A DNA stretch of 64,000 bases from Okeania sp. SIO2C9 (GCF_010672455.1 NZ_JAAHGO010000003.1:119688-183687); one strand, 5' to 3'; counted from the stretch's first letter, positions 40,101 to 50,579 are shown. The notes: generated from the letters alone by a model not told the origin. Numbers and translations are program-made.

Positions 40101-42905
40101 CTGAAGTTGCTAGAGAAATATTATATCCCCTCACTAGATGCTCTAGTCATCCATCAGTATTATGATTTTGCATGGCATTGGAAACAATATTTAAGAAACA
40201 TAGAGGTACAAGAACAACATATTAATAGCTTTCATAAAGGCAAAAATGTCGGGGATTACCAATTTGCTTCTTACTGTTTTATGAGTTATTATTTACTCAA
40301 TTTATTTGGAGGATATAGTTTAGAAAATGTCAGGCCAAAAGGTGAAGAATATTTGTCGTTGATTGCTAAATTTCAAATAGAATACTGTACTAATTACCAA
40401 TATGTATGCAACCAAATAGTAAACAATTTAATTGACGAGCAAAAGGATTTTATTCTCATTGGTGATTCCTTATCAGCTGAAGCATTTTATTTAGATTATT
40501 GGAGTGAAAATAATATTGAGTGGTTGTTGTTTCTCACTTATTTTGCTAAAGTATTTCTACTTTACTTTTTCAAGCAATACGATCAGGCTATTGATTATTC
40601 AATTAAAGGTCAAAAAAATATTAATACTTGTGCTAAATTTTTGTCTGCACCTCAACATAATTTTTATTCATCTCTGACTTTCCTAGCTAATTATCATAAT
40701 TCAGACCAAACTAAACAGAAAAAATTACTAGAACAAGTAGAAAAAAATCAAGAGGATATGAAAATATGGGCTGGACATTGCCGAGAAAATTTCCAGCACA
40801 AATACGATTTAGTAGAAGCAGAAAAAGCAAGAGTTTTAGGACAAAATTGGCAAGCACAAGAACTATACGATCGCGCCATTGAAGGAGCAGAAAAATATGA
40901 ATTTATCCATGAAGAAGCTTTAGCTTACGAACGAGCAGCAGAGTTTTATCTTGCCCTTGGCAGACAGAAAATTGGTCAATTTTACTTAAAAAATGCCCAT
41001 CATTGTTACATCCGTTGGGGTGCTAAAGCTAAAGTTAAACAGTTAGAAGAGGAATATCCCAATTATTTATTAGGAGTAGCAAATCAAAATAAATCAAAAG
41101 GTATTAGTACAATCATTTCTACTTCTGGTTCTGATGGAGAAATTCTCGATTTAGCAACAGTTATTAAAGCATCTCAAGCAATTTCTGGTGAAATTAATCT
41201 GGAAAAACTTCTACACAATTTAATGAAAATTGCCATCGAAAATGCCGGGGCGCAAACAGGCTTTTTAATTCTCGATCGCGAAGATAATTGGGTTATTGAA
41301 GCTCAAGGAAAAATAGATAGCGATGAAGTGATAATTTTACAATCAATTCCTATAGAATTTGTAGACCCAGAAACATCAATTCCGATTTTACCAACCACAA
41401 TTATCAATTTTGTAGCCCGCAGTCAAGAAAATATCGTTCTCAAAGATGCAGCCAACGAAGGACTATTTATTAATGACCCTTATATTATTGCCACAAAAAC
41501 TAAATCTATTCTCTGTATTCCATTAATTAATCAAAATCAATTAAGAGGAATTGTTTATTTAGAAAATAATTTAACTACAGATACATTCACCGCAAAAAGA
41601 GTCGAACTCTTAAAAATATTATCCGCTCAAGCAGCAATTTCCATCGACAATTCCAGACTGTATCAAACCCTAGAACAAAGAGTCGAAGAACGTACAAAAG
41701 AACTGTCTCAAACCTTAGAAATTCTCAAAGAAACTCAAGCAGAACTTATCTTTGAAAATGACTTACTAAAAACTGCCGAACCTAGCTCTAGTTTTGATTA
41801 TCAAGTAGGAGGAAGTTTGCCCATGGATGCTCCTACTTATGTAGTCCGACAAGCAGACCGCACTCTCTATCAAGCCTTAAAAAAAGGTGAGTTTTGTTAT
41901 ATTTTGAATTCCCGACAAATGGGTAAATCTAGTCTCATGGTGAAGATGATGCACCATTTTAACCATGAAGGATATCATTGTGCTGCTATAGATTTAACCC
42001 GCATTGCTGATGAAAATGTGACGATAGAACAATGGTATAAAGGATTAGCCGTCGATCTATTGTACAGTTTTGATTTACTAACCACAGTTAATTTAAAAGC
42101 TTGGTGGAATGACCGATTAGATATTTCTCCGTTACAAAGATTCGATAGATTTCTGCAAGATATTTTATTAGTTGAACTGAATAATAATGAAAGTCAAACT
42201 CCCAAAAAAGTCTTCATTTTTATTGATGAAATTGATAGTATTTTAGGCTTAAAAATTCCGGTGGATAGCTTTTTTGCCCTGATTCGGTCTTGCTACAATC
42301 AACGAATGATCGATCCAAAATCTAGATATCAGCATCTCACCTTTGCCTTGTTTGGAGTAGCAACTCCTTCTGAATTAATGACTGATATTAGGAGAACTCC
42401 TTTTAATATCGGTCAAGCAGTTGAATTAGAAAGCTTTAAACGACATGAAGCACAACCTTTATTACTTGGAATAACTGAAAAAGTTAGTAATCCTCAAACT
42501 ATGCTGCAAGAAATATTAAACTGGACCGGAGGACAACCTTTTTTAACTCAAAAACTATGTCGGTTGATTCGTGATTCAAAAATACCCATTCCTGTTAATG
42601 GTGAAACAGAATGGATAGAGAACCTAGTACAAGAAAAAATTCTGACAAATTGGGAAACTCAAGATGAACCAGAACATTTAAGAACTATACGCGATCGCAT
42701 TCTTTACAGTCCAAACAAAACCCAACTTCTCAAAATTTATCAACAATTATGGGAGGAAAAAGAGATAGCAAGCGTAGATATTCCAGAAGAAAAAGAATTA
42801 TGTTTGTCAGGACTAGCAATAAAGCAAAATGGGTTGCTAAAAATTCATAACCGCATTTATGAATTAATTTTTAATCGGGGTTGGATCGAGTGCAACCTGG
42901 AGTAA
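37128..42905 (+). CDS. Protein kinase / AAA ATPase / GAF / AAA-like ATPase, 1925 aa
   Basis: Residues ~1-275 are a Ser/Thr protein kinase: [10 protein letters not shown] with HKD at ~128-130 (the HRD position), IIDFGIS (DFG ~147-149), and the [10 protein letters not shown] activation segment. Residues ~300-570 are an AAA_16-type ATPase (Walker [12 protein letters not shown] ~328, Walker [12 protein letters not shown]), followed by ~700 residues of helical TPR-like repeats. A GAF domain spans ~1340-1515. A coiled coil ([20 protein letters not shown]) leads to an AAA-like domain from ~1554 with Walker [13 protein letters not shown] (~1592) and Walker [13 protein letters not shown] (~1696). The usual trifunctional cyanobacterial proteins end in a histidine kinase; here that module is replaced by the second NTPase. 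Probably a multi-input sensor; targets unknown. Confidence 0.9.
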   Translation: MKYINNDKDYQIIEKIYESFNSLVYRGIIKLNNESIILKILKENYPTSSELTRYKQEYEITHSLNVDSIIKAYDLQRYDNSLVMLLEDFGGQSLKLLLSQRQLSLKNFLNIAIKITESLSAIHQANIIHKDINPSNVVYNSQTEELKIIDFGISTRLSQEFLTVLPPRQLEGTLAYIAPEQTGRMNRGIDYRSDFYSLGVTFYELLTNKLPFETTDPMELVHCHIAQQPLPVHELILDIPLAVSNIVSKLLAKTPEERYQSAWGIKADLETCQHQLKTFGEIYEFSLISRDISEKFQIPQKLYGREQEVEELLTAFEEVSQGKTGMILISGYSGIGKSALVNEIHKPITKKRGRFVSGKFDQLNRDIPYSAISQAFQELIHKLLSEPEITLQTWKNKILEALGNNGQIIIDVIPELEKIIGQQPPVEELGATESQNRFNLFFQRFLNVFCQKEHPLVIFIDDLQWVDLPSLNLLEQLILDSDNKYFLTIGAYRDNEVSPTHPLMGTLEKIKQAQVTVNEITLSPLQFNHVNQLIADTLNCSTEVSQPLAELVAQKTEGNPFFLTQLLYSLHQENLIVFNPEKSPTYWQWNIEEIERVSITDNVVNLMVRKIEKLDEKTQQVLKLAACIGNKFNLEILSIINNKSQIVTAQEIQSALDEGLVIPLDNNYKIPLLWNSEELLKNSSGISPQYSTYIPYKFLHDRVQQAAYSLIPETEKKQVHLQVGRLLLKNIKDTQESEDKLQNNIFDIVEHFNKCLDLIYEQLEKDELAKLNLQAGKKAKASTAYQTALKYLETGIKFLDFNQWNYQGSLIFEIHLEFLEALYLTANYLRVQDYSEVLLSKNYDILEKVNIYRIKSLSYFAELKQQKAIENFCQALALPKIEIDVPQDEDEIKKRTNQEYKRLELLLKDKEIQDLVDLPRLSDPYKISAILILEQMFISLNAINSPLRDWCVFKQVNLCIEYGNPPRAVASYSFCIQTTDINLSYQFGQLSLKLLEKYYIPSLDALVIHQYYDFAWHWKQYLRNIEVQEQHINSFHKGKNVGDYQFASYCFMSYYLLNLFGGYSLENVRPKGEEYLSLIAKFQIEYCTNYQYVCNQIVNNLIDEQKDFILIGDSLSAEAFYLDYWSENNIEWLLFLTYFAKVFLLYFFKQYDQAIDYSIKGQKNINTCAKFLSAPQHNFYSSLTFLANYHNSDQTKQKKLLEQVEKNQEDMKIWAGHCRENFQHKYDLVEAEKARVLGQNWQAQELYDRAIEGAEKYEFIHEEALAYERAAEFYLALGRQKIGQFYLKNAHHCYIRWGAKAKVKQLEEEYPNYLLGVANQNKSKGISTIISTSGSDGEILDLATVIKASQAISGEINLEKLLHNLMKIAIENAGAQTGFLILDREDNWVIEAQGKIDSDEVIILQSIPIEFVDPETSIPILPTTIINFVARSQENIVLKDAANEGLFINDPYIIATKTKSILCIPLINQNQLRGIVYLENNLTTDTFTAKRVELLKILSAQAAISIDNSRLYQTLEQRVEERTKELSQTLEILKETQAELIFENDLLKTAEPSSSFDYQVGGSLPMDAPTYVVRQADRTLYQALKKGEFCYILNSRQMGKSSLMVKMMHHFNHEGYHCAAIDLTRIADENVTIEQWYKGLAVDLLYSFDLLTTVNLKAWWNDRLDISPLQRFDRFLQDILLVELNNNESQTPKKVFIFIDEIDSILGLKIPVDSFFALIRSCYNQRMIDPKSRYQHLTFALFGVATPSELMTDIRRTPFNIGQAVELESFKRHEAQPLLLGITEKVSNPQTMLQEILNWTGGQPFLTQKLCRLIRDSKIPIPVNGETEWIENLVQEKILTNWETQDEPEHLRTIRDRILYSPNKTQLLKIYQQLWEEKEIASVDIPEEKELCLSGLAIKQNGLLKIHNRIYELIFNRGWIECNLE

Positions 42906-43232
42906 CAGAGTGTGGGAAGGGTGGGGAGACAGAGAAAGACTGTTATGAAAATTTTTGAAATCACAAAAAGTTTTCCCAAAAACAACTAATATAATTTAAT
43001 TATCAATTGATCAAATGAACACGGAAAGCGCTGTAAGTTCCAATAACCAGCAGAAAAAACAGGAGCAAATATACTCCTGTCAAAAGCATAAATCAATTTT
43101 CTCAATTCAGATAGTGCGATCATACACCATCAAACATCACATAGAAATAATCAATCCTTTCCCCCCTACTCCCTCTTTTCTATTTACCATTCACAGTTTT
43201 CAGTTTTAAATTCTCAACCTTTATCATCAAAT
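42906..43232 (-). terminator. Spacer with rho-independent terminator on the minus strand
   Basis: At 43053-43080 the minus strand reads ACAGGAG, an 8-nt loop, CTCCTGT, then TTTTTT, a good intrinsic terminator for the 377-aa gene that ends ~150 bp upstream in that direction. The rest of the spacer holds no supported gene; a 64-codon frame (43015-43209) starts in repeat-like sequence and overlaps the terminator. Confidence 0.65.
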
Positions 43233-44366
43233 TTAGTCGAGACTTGTAGTTATTTCTTGAGAAAAAAGCTGTTTGACTAAAATATTCATCTTATTAGTGT
43301 CACGTTTAAATGATCGCACATCTGCACTAAAACTATTGCTACTTTTTTCTGTACTAACCTTGTTTGCAACATACTGATCGAAATTTGCTCTAGTTTTCAG
43401 TCTAGAACGCTTGGGGTATCTCCTTTCCAAAAAAGAAAATGAATTATTTTCTTCAACTTCTATTTTTTGATCAATTAAACCTTTGAGCTTTCTAATTGAC
43501 CTTTTTCTCACAGATTCTTTAATTGTCTCAATTTTTTCTGCTTCTACTATTGGTTCCCCATTTATCACTCCTATCTCACGGAGTGTAGGTTGATAGAATT
43601 TTTGATTATATTCTGTTGTTTTAGCCATATAATCATTTACTGCTGTTTCTATCACCTCTTTTTTGATATTCAAAACACGTATATGTGATACACATTCATT
43701 AATTATCTTATCTTCATCATAATTAGAACCATGCAGTATGTCAGACAACGCAGCAGTTTTATCTGACATGGAATCTTTCCAACTCTTTCCCCCTTGAGCA
43801 GGAAATAATTTTGTCATCAAGTCGATTGTATTTGCTATATTATCTCGTGACTTTTGTATTTTGCTTAAATGATTATCTAATCTTTGATTTAGACCTTCTA
43901 TTTTTTTGATATTTTCTTCTAAATTCTTTCTTTGCTCAACATTTATGATAGCTTTTAGTATCATCGACACAGGGATAATTGCAACACTTAGCACTGCAGT
44001 AACCACAGCTAATTTACTTAAAACATTACCAATAAGTAACACCTTAGAAGCTATAGAAAAAGATCGCAAAGATGTAACCACACCATAAGTTAATCGTCCA
44101 ACTACGACAGAACCATCCAAAATATCAACTGCCATCTGAGATTTGTCTAGCCCTTCAATCAACCTATTCACTTCTGAATTATCTTTTATATCTAAGTTTT
44201 TGCCCAACAAAGACTGCAGTTGATCTTTTAATTCTTTGCGTTGTTTCGGAGTCAAATTTAAACCTAGACCTTCTGTAACTTGTTTGATTTCATTTGAAGG
44301 AACAGAAGATTTGACTTCCTTCCAAGTCACGACATAAGTATGAAAATAAGTTTGGTATGAATCCAA
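43233..44366 (-). CDS. Hypothetical coiled-coil protein with hydrophobic hairpin, 377 aa
   Basis: No family recognised. The start is a TTG at 44366 with GGAGG 5 nt upstream; no in-frame ATG occurs until far inside the protein. Residues ~110-165 contain two hydrophobic segments close together (LLIGNVLSKLAVVTAVLSVA then IIPVSMILKAII) flanked by long helices; ~170-200 is a coiled coil (ENIKKIEGLNQRLDNHLSKI). The C-terminus is basic (YPKRSRLKTR). This helical layout with a central hairpin is shared by some alpha-helical pore-forming proteins, but I see no diagnostic motif. It is followed by a strong terminator. It faces convergently the 1925-aa kinase gene. Confidence 0.7.
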   Translation of the reverse strand: MDSYQTYFHTYVVTWKEVKSSVPSNEIKQVTEGLGLNLTPKQRKELKDQLQSLLGKNLDIKDNSEVNRLIEGLDKSQMAVDILDGSVVVGRLTYGVVTSLRSFSIASKVLLIGNVLSKLAVVTAVLSVAIIPVSMILKAIINVEQRKNLEENIKKIEGLNQRLDNHLSKIQKSRDNIANTIDLMTKLFPAQGGKSWKDSMSDKTAALSDILHGSNYDEDKIINECVSHIRVLNIKKEVIETAVNDYMAKTTEYNQKFYQPTLREIGVINGEPIVEAEKIETIKESVRKRSIRKLKGLIDQKIEVEENNSFSFLERRYPKRSRLKTRANFDQYVANKVSTEKSSNSFSADVRSFKRDTNKMNILVKQLFSQEITTSLD

Positions 44367-44725
44367 ATTTACCTCCAGAATATACCTGACTAAGGTAGAA
44401 TCCGGTATAAAATACCGCCAACATAAAAATAACTGTATTTCCTACTTTTGTCTACCGTAGTTATACTTAAATCATTATGAAAATTAATCAGCTATTAGCT
44501 ACAGCATATTTCGGGCAAATGATGTACAAGGTCAAGAGTTAAAATCCTGTAGTGCGGGCATCTTGCCCGCTTCGGGCTGTACTTCATAGAGTCGCAAAGT
44601 GGTGTATTTTCACAAGTCAAATCATTTGTCAGCCTCATAAAATATTTCTATATTTTATACCTACACAAATCGAATAATTATCAACCAAAAATCTAAAAAT
44701 GATAGGTAAATAGTTCCAAACTATA
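44367..44725. other. Spacer between divergent genes
   Basis: Carries the upstream region of the 377-aa gene, a 'gggcatcttgcccgc' hairpin (~44558-44572), and AT-rich DNA. No frame or RNA gene is supported. Confidence 0.45.
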
Positions 44726-44815
44726 TATTAAATCCGGAAGTGCTATTCTCTTTGTTGAGAGTGAGAATAACTTAATCTTGACGAGGAGTGAAAATTATGG
44801 TAGCAACACCATCAT
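44726..44815 (+). repeat. Duplicated glmM leader, upstream copy
   Basis: A 90-bp sequence (from 'tattaaatccggaagtgc' to 'caacaccatcat') matches 44943-45032, the leader, ribosome site and first codons of glmM. This copy has its own GAGGAG and ATG (44797) but encodes only MVATPSS before TGA. Between the copies is a small 'agaagtcagaagtt' repeat. Confidence 0.92.
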
Positions 44816-44942
44816 CATGAAGTCAGAAGTTAGAAGTCAGAAGTTAGAAGTTAGATGAACCTGAGACAAAGAAAAGCTTTTGCCACTGTTCCCTGTTCCC
44901 TGTTCTCTTTTCCCTAATATAGATAAATAATTCAAAATTATG

Positions 44943-45032
44943 TATTAAATCCGGAAGTGCTATTCTCTTTGTTGAGAGTGAGAATAACTTAATCTTGACG
45001 AGGAGTGAAAATTATGGTAGCAACACCATCAT
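44943..45032 (+). promoter_or_regulatory. glmM leader with ribosome binding site
   Basis: Functional copy of the 90-bp duplication. GAGGAG lies 8 nt before the ATG at 45014, deciding that start over the upstream in-frame GTG at 45005. An imperfect inverted repeat, 'ttctctttgttgagagtgagaa', lies in the leader ~45 bp before the start. Which copy carries the active promoter cannot be told. Confidence 0.6.
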
Positions 45033-46471
45033 TCAGACCAACTTACGAACAAAAAACCTTTAACTTATCATCCACAGCAGCTAAAACTACATTGGCTTGG
45101 AATAGTAACTCATTACCCACAACACCCCTATTCGGTACAGATGGCATCCGGGGCAAAGCAGGAGAACTACTCACCGCCCCCCTGGCCCTACAAATAGGCT
45201 TTTGGGCCGGACAGGTATTGCGCCAATATTCTCAAAATCCTGGCCCTGTAATCATGGGTCAAGATACCAGAAACTCCGGCAATATGTTAGCTATGGCATT
45301 GTCCGCAGGTTTAACAGCAGCAGGCTTAGAAGTTTGGAATTTAGGTTTATGCCCCACTCCTTGTGTTGCCTATCTCACAAGTGTTTCAGAAGCGATAGGC
45401 GGAATAATGATTTCTGCTAGTCATAACCCACCCGAAGATAATGGAATAAAATTCTTTGGCTCCGATGGTACAAAGCTCTCTTCAGAATTACAGAAACAGA
45501 TAGAATCTGGAATTAGAGGAATGGCAGATTTTCCCGCCATCCATAGTAACTGGGGACAACATTACCATAGACCAGAATTAGTCAAGGAGTACCAAGCATC
45601 TCTACATTCTCCTCTAATACCAGGACATTTCCAGGGAATGAAAATAGTTCTAGACTTGGCCTGGGGAGCAGCAGTTCATACCGCCCCAGAAGTTTTTCAG
45701 GCAATGGGGGCCGAAGTCATTTGTTTACATGACCAACCAAACGGCGATCGCATCAATGTTAACTGTGGGTCTACTCATCTCCATTCCCTGCAACAAGCAG
45801 TAGTAGAAAATAATGCCGATATAGGATTTGCCTTTGATGGAGATGCCGACCGAGTATTAGCAGTAGATTCTCAAGGTCGTTCCATTGATGGAGATTATAT
45901 ACTCTACTTCTGGGGTCAAAGCTTAAGTCAAGCAGGGTTACTACCAAACAATTTGATAGTAACTACAGTCATGGCCAATTTAGGATTTGAACGTGCTTGG
46001 CACAAACAGGGTGGACAAATATTGAGGACAAAAGTAGGAGACCAATATGTTCATGCAGAAATGCAGCGGACAGGGTCAATGTTAGGTGGTGAGCAATCAG
46101 GACATATTCTCTGTCCTCACTATGGAATTTCAGGAGATGGCCTAATGACGGCCTTGCATTTGGCAACCCTAGTCAAAAATTCTGGAGTATCCCTAGCAGA
46201 ATTAGTAGACCAAAGCTTCCATACATATCCCCAATTGCTCCGAAATGTCCGAGTTGAAGACCGCGATCGCCGAGGCAACTGGCAAAAGTGCGAACCATTA
46301 GTCAGAGCTATAGACGAAGCAGAAACAGCTTTAGCAGATGTAGGGCGGGTTTTAGTGCGAGCCTCTGGCACAGAGCCACTAATTAGAGTTATGGTAGAAG
46401 CAATTAATGCTGAACTCGCAAGTTACTGGACAGAGAACTTAGTTTTAGCAGTCCAGCAACATCTGGTGTGA
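45014..46471 (+). CDS. glmM: Phosphoglucosamine mutase
   Basis: A 485-aa member of the alpha-D-phosphohexomutase family that converts glucosamine-6-phosphate to glucosamine-1-phosphate for UDP-GlcNAc, peptidoglycan and polysaccharide synthesis. Motifs: [14 protein letters not shown] (residues ~37-50), the phosphoserine loop [12 protein letters not shown] with Ser136, the metal-binding DGDADR (Asp275, 277, 279), the sugar-binding GEQSGH (~357), and the phosphate-binding [12 protein letters not shown] near the C-terminus. The N-terminal ~35 residues extend beyond the core, common in cyanobacterial versions. The start is set by GAGGAG before the ATG. It lies just upstream of hps genes but has its own leader and a 300-bp spacer after it. 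Confidence 0.95.
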   Translation: MVATPSFRPTYEQKTFNLSSTAAKTTLAWNSNSLPTTPLFGTDGIRGKAGELLTAPLALQIGFWAGQVLRQYSQNPGPVIMGQDTRNSGNMLAMALSAGLTAAGLEVWNLGLCPTPCVAYLTSVSEAIGGIMISASHNPPEDNGIKFFGSDGTKLSSELQKQIESGIRGMADFPAIHSNWGQHYHRPELVKEYQASLHSPLIPGHFQGMKIVLDLAWGAAVHTAPEVFQAMGAEVICLHDQPNGDRINVNCGSTHLHSLQQAVVENNADIGFAFDGDADRVLAVDSQGRSIDGDYILYFWGQSLSQAGLLPNNLIVTTVMANLGFERAWHKQGGQILRTKVGDQYVHAEMQRTGSMLGGEQSGHILCPHYGISGDGLMTALHLATLVKNSGVSLAELVDQSFHTYPQLLRNVRVEDRDRRGNWQKCEPLVRAIDEAETALADVGRVLVRASGTEPLIRVMVEAINAELASYWTENLVLAVQQHLV

Positions 46472-46770
46472 CTTACCCAACATTTAGAATTTAGAATGCA
46501 GAATGCAGAATCCAGAATTATTAAATTAAGAAATTAACAAGTTATACCAAATTGAAATGAAGCTGCATAGAGTAATATTTCAAGCATAATTGACCGTAGA
46601 TAGGAGTAGATAGAGATAGATCGATTTAATGAATTTCATAATTCTATGCAACTTCATATAAAACTTGTATTAACCATTTTTTAATTCTAAATTCTAAATT
46701 CATATAGACCATTTTTTAATTCTAAACTCTAAATTCTAAATTCTAAATTCTAAATTCTTAATTTATAAGA
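46472..46770 (+). repeat. STRR-rich spacer before hpsL
   Basis: Two runs of short repeats, 'gaatgcagaatgcagaat' (~46495-46515) and heptanucleotide 'taaattc' (~46680-46757), the latter running up to the hpsL start. The sequence between (46540-46675) has no coding frame. No clear ribosome site precedes hpsL. Confidence 0.75.
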
Positions 46771-48381
46771 ATGCCGACACAAAAGTCTAAAAAAAAATCA
46801 AAAAGCAAATCAAAAAAGAAAGGCAAATCTGCTACTCCCCCGATTAGCAAAAAGGAATTAGCTGCCAGAAAGCGCCAAAGAGCTAAACAAATTCAGAAGG
46901 TTATTGGCGATCTTGTTACTTATGGTGGCCTTGGTCTTGTTATTGGTATAACGTTATTTTTCGTAGCGGAACCAAAAATAGCCCTCGCTGGTGGTGGTGG
47001 CATAGTAGTTTTAGGTCTTTCCTTTAAATATCCAATGTTGGGGCTTTGGGGATTCCTAATTTATATGCCCTTTGCTGGCACCGTGACTTACTGGATCGGT
47101 GGAGGAAGTCCAATATTTCAGGTAGCTAAAGATGGCTTCTATATTCCTGCAATGATTGGCATTGGTATGTGGTGTAAAAAGACAGGAAATCGATTCATTC
47201 TTCCCAAGGCACTGAAAAATCCCTTATTTATTTTAATAGGCTGTTGTCTAGTCACCTTAGTATTCGTTAATGGTCTTAAAGAGCCTAACCCCGGGGATAA
47301 ACCAATTTTGATGGGAATATGGGGAATGAAAGTACTAATCGGCTACCTACCTCTAATTACAGGGGCTTATTATCAACTCAAAGGTAAAACAGAATTACTA
47401 TTTGTAGCCCGTCTCACTGTAATTTTGGCTATTATTTGCTGTTTTCTTGGTTTAGTGCAGTACCAATACCTTTCCTCTGGTAAGTGTGCTGGTACTCGTG
47501 GTTTTACTGGAGATCAACTATTCAGGGCCAGCTTAGAAGCTAAATGTTTAATTGGAGGCGCTTTACTATTTAGCCCTAGTCAGGGTGTAATTCGTTTGCC
47601 GGGTACCTTTGTTGCACCTTGGCAATGGGGATGGTTTTTGATTTCTAATGCTGCTTTTACCTTTGCAGTTGCTTTTAGTGACCCTTCTCCCCTCTGGCGC
47701 ATAGGGGGTTTATTTGGTATGGCAATAGTTTTTGTCAATGCAGCTATTTGTGGTCAAAGAATTGCTTTGGCTCTAGTTCCGGTAGTAACTATAATACTCT
47801 TAGTACTAACAGGTCAGATAGCTAATCTCAAACGGTTTCTACCCATTGGTATTGGACTCGGTGTTGTCCTCGGAGGAGTAATAGTATCCAATCCCGTAGT
47901 TGTTCAGGAGCGGATAGATAGTTTTATTGGTCGCTGGAATGCCTCACCCCCAACTGCTTTTATTGCCCAACAATTTCATGAGACCAGGTATGGTGGACTT
48001 TTGGGGTTAGGGGTGGGGCGTGCTACCAACTCAGCCCGAGTTTTTGGTAAAACTGCGTTAGTTGAAACTTATTATCCTAAGTTACTTTATGAAATAGGAC
48101 AGATAGGCACAATTGCAATGTTACTCTTAGTAACTACTATTACTGTTACTGGTTTCAAAGCTTATCGCTCTGTTAAAGACAAGAGTCTACGCAGTTATGG
48201 TGCTAGCTATTGGGTTTTTGTTCTAATTATTAGCTATAACACTTATTACTATCCTCTTGATGTAGACCCAGTTGCGGTTTATTACTGGTATTTTGCTGGG
48301 GTAGTTTTCAGGTTGCCAGAAATTGACAAGCAAGAACAAGCAAGAATCAAAGCGGAACAAGAAATGGAAAATAGTAAATAA
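46771..48381 (+). CDS. hpsL: HpsL-like hormogonium polysaccharide membrane protein
   Basis: A 536-aa polytopic membrane protein with a very basic Lys/Ser-rich N-terminus (residues 1-40, KSKKKSKSKSKKKGKS) and about 11-12 membrane segments. KYPMLGLWGFLIYMPFAGT and YWIGGGSPIFQVAKDGFYIP match what I remember of HpsL. It has the layout of O-antigen ligase/polymerase-like proteins: a long loop near GLVQYQYLSSGKCAGTRGF and RLPGTFVAPWQWGWF. In Nostoc the hps genes make the extracellular polysaccharide needed for gliding of hormogonia; the exact role of HpsL is unclear. Next gene begins 12 bp later, indicating an operon with hpsN. Confidence 0.82.
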   Translation: MPTQKSKKKSKSKSKKKGKSATPPISKKELAARKRQRAKQIQKVIGDLVTYGGLGLVIGITLFFVAEPKIALAGGGGIVVLGLSFKYPMLGLWGFLIYMPFAGTVTYWIGGGSPIFQVAKDGFYIPAMIGIGMWCKKTGNRFILPKALKNPLFILIGCCLVTLVFVNGLKEPNPGDKPILMGIWGMKVLIGYLPLITGAYYQLKGKTELLFVARLTVILAIICCFLGLVQYQYLSSGKCAGTRGFTGDQLFRASLEAKCLIGGALLFSPSQGVIRLPGTFVAPWQWGWFLISNAAFTFAVAFSDPSPLWRIGGLFGMAIVFVNAAICGQRIALALVPVVTIILLVLTGQIANLKRFLPIGIGLGVVLGGVIVSNPVVVQERIDSFIGRWNASPPTAFIAQQFHETRYGGLLGLGVGRATNSARVFGKTALVETYYPKLLYEIGQIGTIAMLLLVTTITVTGFKAYRSVKDKSLRSYGASYWVFVLIISYNTYYYPLDVDPVAVYYWYFAGVVFRLPEIDKQEQARIKAEQEMENSK

Positions 48382-48392
48382 GAAGGAGAAAA

Positions 48393-49427
48393 ATGAACGC
48401 ACAATCTCTAAGGGAAGAAAACCAACAATTAACTATTCCTATTTCTGTTGTTATTCCTACCTATAATCGTGAAGAAGCTCTGGTAGATACGATCGCTGAT
48501 GTTATTAAACAAGATTATCCTAATTTTGAAGTTTTGGTAGTTGACCAGACTGCTACTCATAAACCAGAAACTCAAGCTTATTTAGAGGAAGTAGCTAATG
48601 CTGGAAAAATTAAATTGTTCCATCTGACTTGGGCGAGTTTACCAGGAGCAAGGAATTATGCGGTCAGACATTGTAGTGGCGAAATAATTCTTTTTATTGA
48701 TGATGATGTACGTTTGGAAGAAGGATTTTTGGCTGCCCATGCTCGTAACTATGCCGATCGCCCAGAGATAGGTGCAGTGGCGGGACGAGTATTCGATCGC
48801 ATGAAATTAGGAGATTCTGGTGGAGAGTTGGAAATAGAAGATTTGCCCCCTGAAGCATCAGACCCCGGTATTGCTTGGTATCATATCGATTTGGTACATA
48901 CAGTTAAGGCTCAACGAGTGATATCAGCAAGAGGCTGTAATATGTCTTATCGCCGAGATATTTTTACTAAGTATGGTCTGAGTTTTGATGAGCGGTTTCG
49001 GGGTAGTGCAGTACGGGAAGAGTCAGATTTTTGTTTGAGGTTACGACAAACTGGTTATCAAATTTGGTTTGATCCTGAAGCTTCTCTAGTTCACTTGGGT
49101 GAAGAAAGTGGAGGTTGTCATGATATTTCAACGCGATCGCTCAAGTATCAGGTTACTTTTTATCACAATCACTTTTTTATGGGATTAAAAAATCTTACTC
49201 CTACTCAATGTGCGCGTTTCTTTGCCAAATTATTTGATTGTCATGTGTTGGGCAACCCCCCTTGTTATAAAAGTGGTTCTCCTATCAAAATAATTACTCG
49301 TGGAGGTTTCTATACTCTTGGTTTTTTAAGTGCTGTTCAAACTAGGATTAAGTCTATTTGGGATGATGGGCAAATTTATACAAGGGAAGTCAAAAGTCAA
49401 AAGTCAAAAGTCAAAAGCAAGAATTAA
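48393..49427 (+). CDS. hpsN: HpsN-like family 2 glycosyltransferase
   Basis: A 344-aa GT-A enzyme: PISVVIPTYNREEALVDTI (residues ~16-34), the acidic metal site LFIDDDVRLEEGF (~107-119), ARGCNMSYRRDIF and the catalytic-like REESDFCLRL (~208-217). It likely adds a sugar to the hormogonium polysaccharide at the cytoplasmic face of the membrane. AAGGAG lies 7 nt before the ATG. The last codons fall in a GTCAAAA heptanucleotide STRR (49389-49420, REVKSQKSKVKSKN), so the C-terminal tail can vary. It follows hpsL by 12 bp; an Rpn-type nuclease gene separates it from hpsO, where the order would otherwise be contiguous. Confidence 0.82.
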   Translation: MNAQSLREENQQLTIPISVVIPTYNREEALVDTIADVIKQDYPNFEVLVVDQTATHKPETQAYLEEVANAGKIKLFHLTWASLPGARNYAVRHCSGEIILFIDDDVRLEEGFLAAHARNYADRPEIGAVAGRVFDRMKLGDSGGELEIEDLPPEASDPGIAWYHIDLVHTVKAQRVISARGCNMSYRRDIFTKYGLSFDERFRGSAVREESDFCLRLRQTGYQIWFDPEASLVHLGEESGGCHDISTRSLKYQVTFYHNHFFMGLKNLTPTQCARFFAKLFDCHVLGNPPCYKSGSPIKIITRGGFYTLGFLSAVQTRIKSIWDDGQIYTREVKSQKSKVKSKN

Positions 49428-49496
49428 AGTAAGGTCAAAAGTTCAAAGTCAAAGGTAAGAATTAAAAGAAGTGACAAGCTAAAGGAAATTGTTGAT

Positions 49497-50426
49497 ATGA
49501 GATTTATTAATCCTAAAACAGATTATGCCTTCAAAAAAATCTTTAGCTCTGCTGAGAGCAAAGATATTCTAATTAGCTTTCTGAATGCACTGCTCTATAA
49601 AGGTCAAAATACTATCCATGACTTGGAATTTAGTAATACTTATGAAGCAGGAGCGATGGCTATTCTCAAAGATTCGTTTTTAGATGTGAAGGCAACTCTT
49701 GATAATGGTTCTATAGTCATCATTGAAATGCAGGTATTAAATATAGAAGGTTTCAATAAACGGATTCCTTACTATGCAGCTAAAGTTTATGTTAATCAAC
49801 TCAAACGAGGGGAAATTTATGCCGATTTACAACCTGTAATTTCTCTAACTATTACCGATTTTACGATGTTTGAGAAAGCTAAAAAAATTATTAACCGCTT
49901 TGTCTTTAAAGAATGGGATGACTCTTTTCTTTACCCAGATAGCGACTTAGAAATGTTCTTTGTGGAGTTACCTAAGTTCAAAAAAAAGTTGGCAGATTTA
50001 GAAAGTATTACAGATAAATGGCTTTACTTTCTGAAACATACTAATAATTTGGAAGTAGTACCAGAATCAATGGGAATAGTTCCTGAAATTAATCATGCTT
50101 TTAGTATTGCTAATGAGGCTAATTTAAGTCCAGAAGAATTAGAAAGAATGCAAAGCCAAGAGCGATTTATTCTTGATAGGAAAGGAGCAATTGCTTTTAG
50201 TCGTAACGAAGGTCGTGAAGAAGGTAAAAGGGAAGGTCGTGAAGAAGGTAAAAGAGAATTAATTATAAATTTAATAGAACGTTTATTAGGCACAATTGAT
50301 GCCAATACAAAAGAATGTTTTAATCAATTATCAAATAGGGAATTAGAAGAATTAAGTCAGGTAATGTTAGAATTCAAAAATATATCTGATTTAGTTGCTT
50401 GGTTAGAGCAAGTCAGAGATGAATAG
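49497..50426 (+). CDS. Rpn/PD-(D/E)XK nuclease family protein
   Basis: A 309-aa member of the recombination-promoting nuclease/putative transposase family. FINPKTDYAFKKIFSSAESK (residues ~3-22) and LDVKATLDNGSIVIIEMQV (~62-80) show the DxK/ExQ layout of the PD-(D/E)XK site (D63, E77, Q79 in this reading). NKRIPYYAAKVYVNQLKRGE follows. The C-terminal helix has a repeated GREEGKRE (~240-258), typical of the family and prone to expansion. These DNA nucleases promote RecA-independent recombination. It interrupts the hps gene group, being inserted between hpsN and hpsO. Confidence 0.85.
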   Translation: MRFINPKTDYAFKKIFSSAESKDILISFLNALLYKGQNTIHDLEFSNTYEAGAMAILKDSFLDVKATLDNGSIVIIEMQVLNIEGFNKRIPYYAAKVYVNQLKRGEIYADLQPVISLTITDFTMFEKAKKIINRFVFKEWDDSFLYPDSDLEMFFVELPKFKKKLADLESITDKWLYFLKHTNNLEVVPESMGIVPEINHAFSIANEANLSPEELERMQSQERFILDRKGAIAFSRNEGREEGKREGREEGKRELIINLIERLLGTIDANTKECFNQLSNRELEELSQVMLEFKNISDLVAWLEQVRDE

Positions 50427-50465
50427 TGACACAAATAGTTCAATAATTGATAATTGATAATTGAT

Positions 50466-50579
50466 AATTACCTCTCCCTAAAACCGATAGGATTGAATAA
50501 AAGGAAAATTTTTTATTGTTTCCTCTTGATATGGGGAGGCTTTAAACCTGAATTATTTAATTATTAATTCTTCGGTAAT
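50466..50579 (-). repeat. MITE-2 family element, inverted
   Basis: Starts TAATTACCTCTCC and ends AATTCTTCGGTAA, the reverse of the copies at 8543-8640 and 52966-53066; inside is 'ggggaggctttaaacc'. Preceded by a 'ttgataa' heptamer repeat. The following 50580-50744 holds 'gcgaatgccattcgccc' (~50657) and no gene. Confidence 0.75.

Noticed and set aside
43015-43209. 64-codon frame between the kinase and the hairpin protein
   Set aside because: It overlaps the minus-strand terminator and has no ribosome site.
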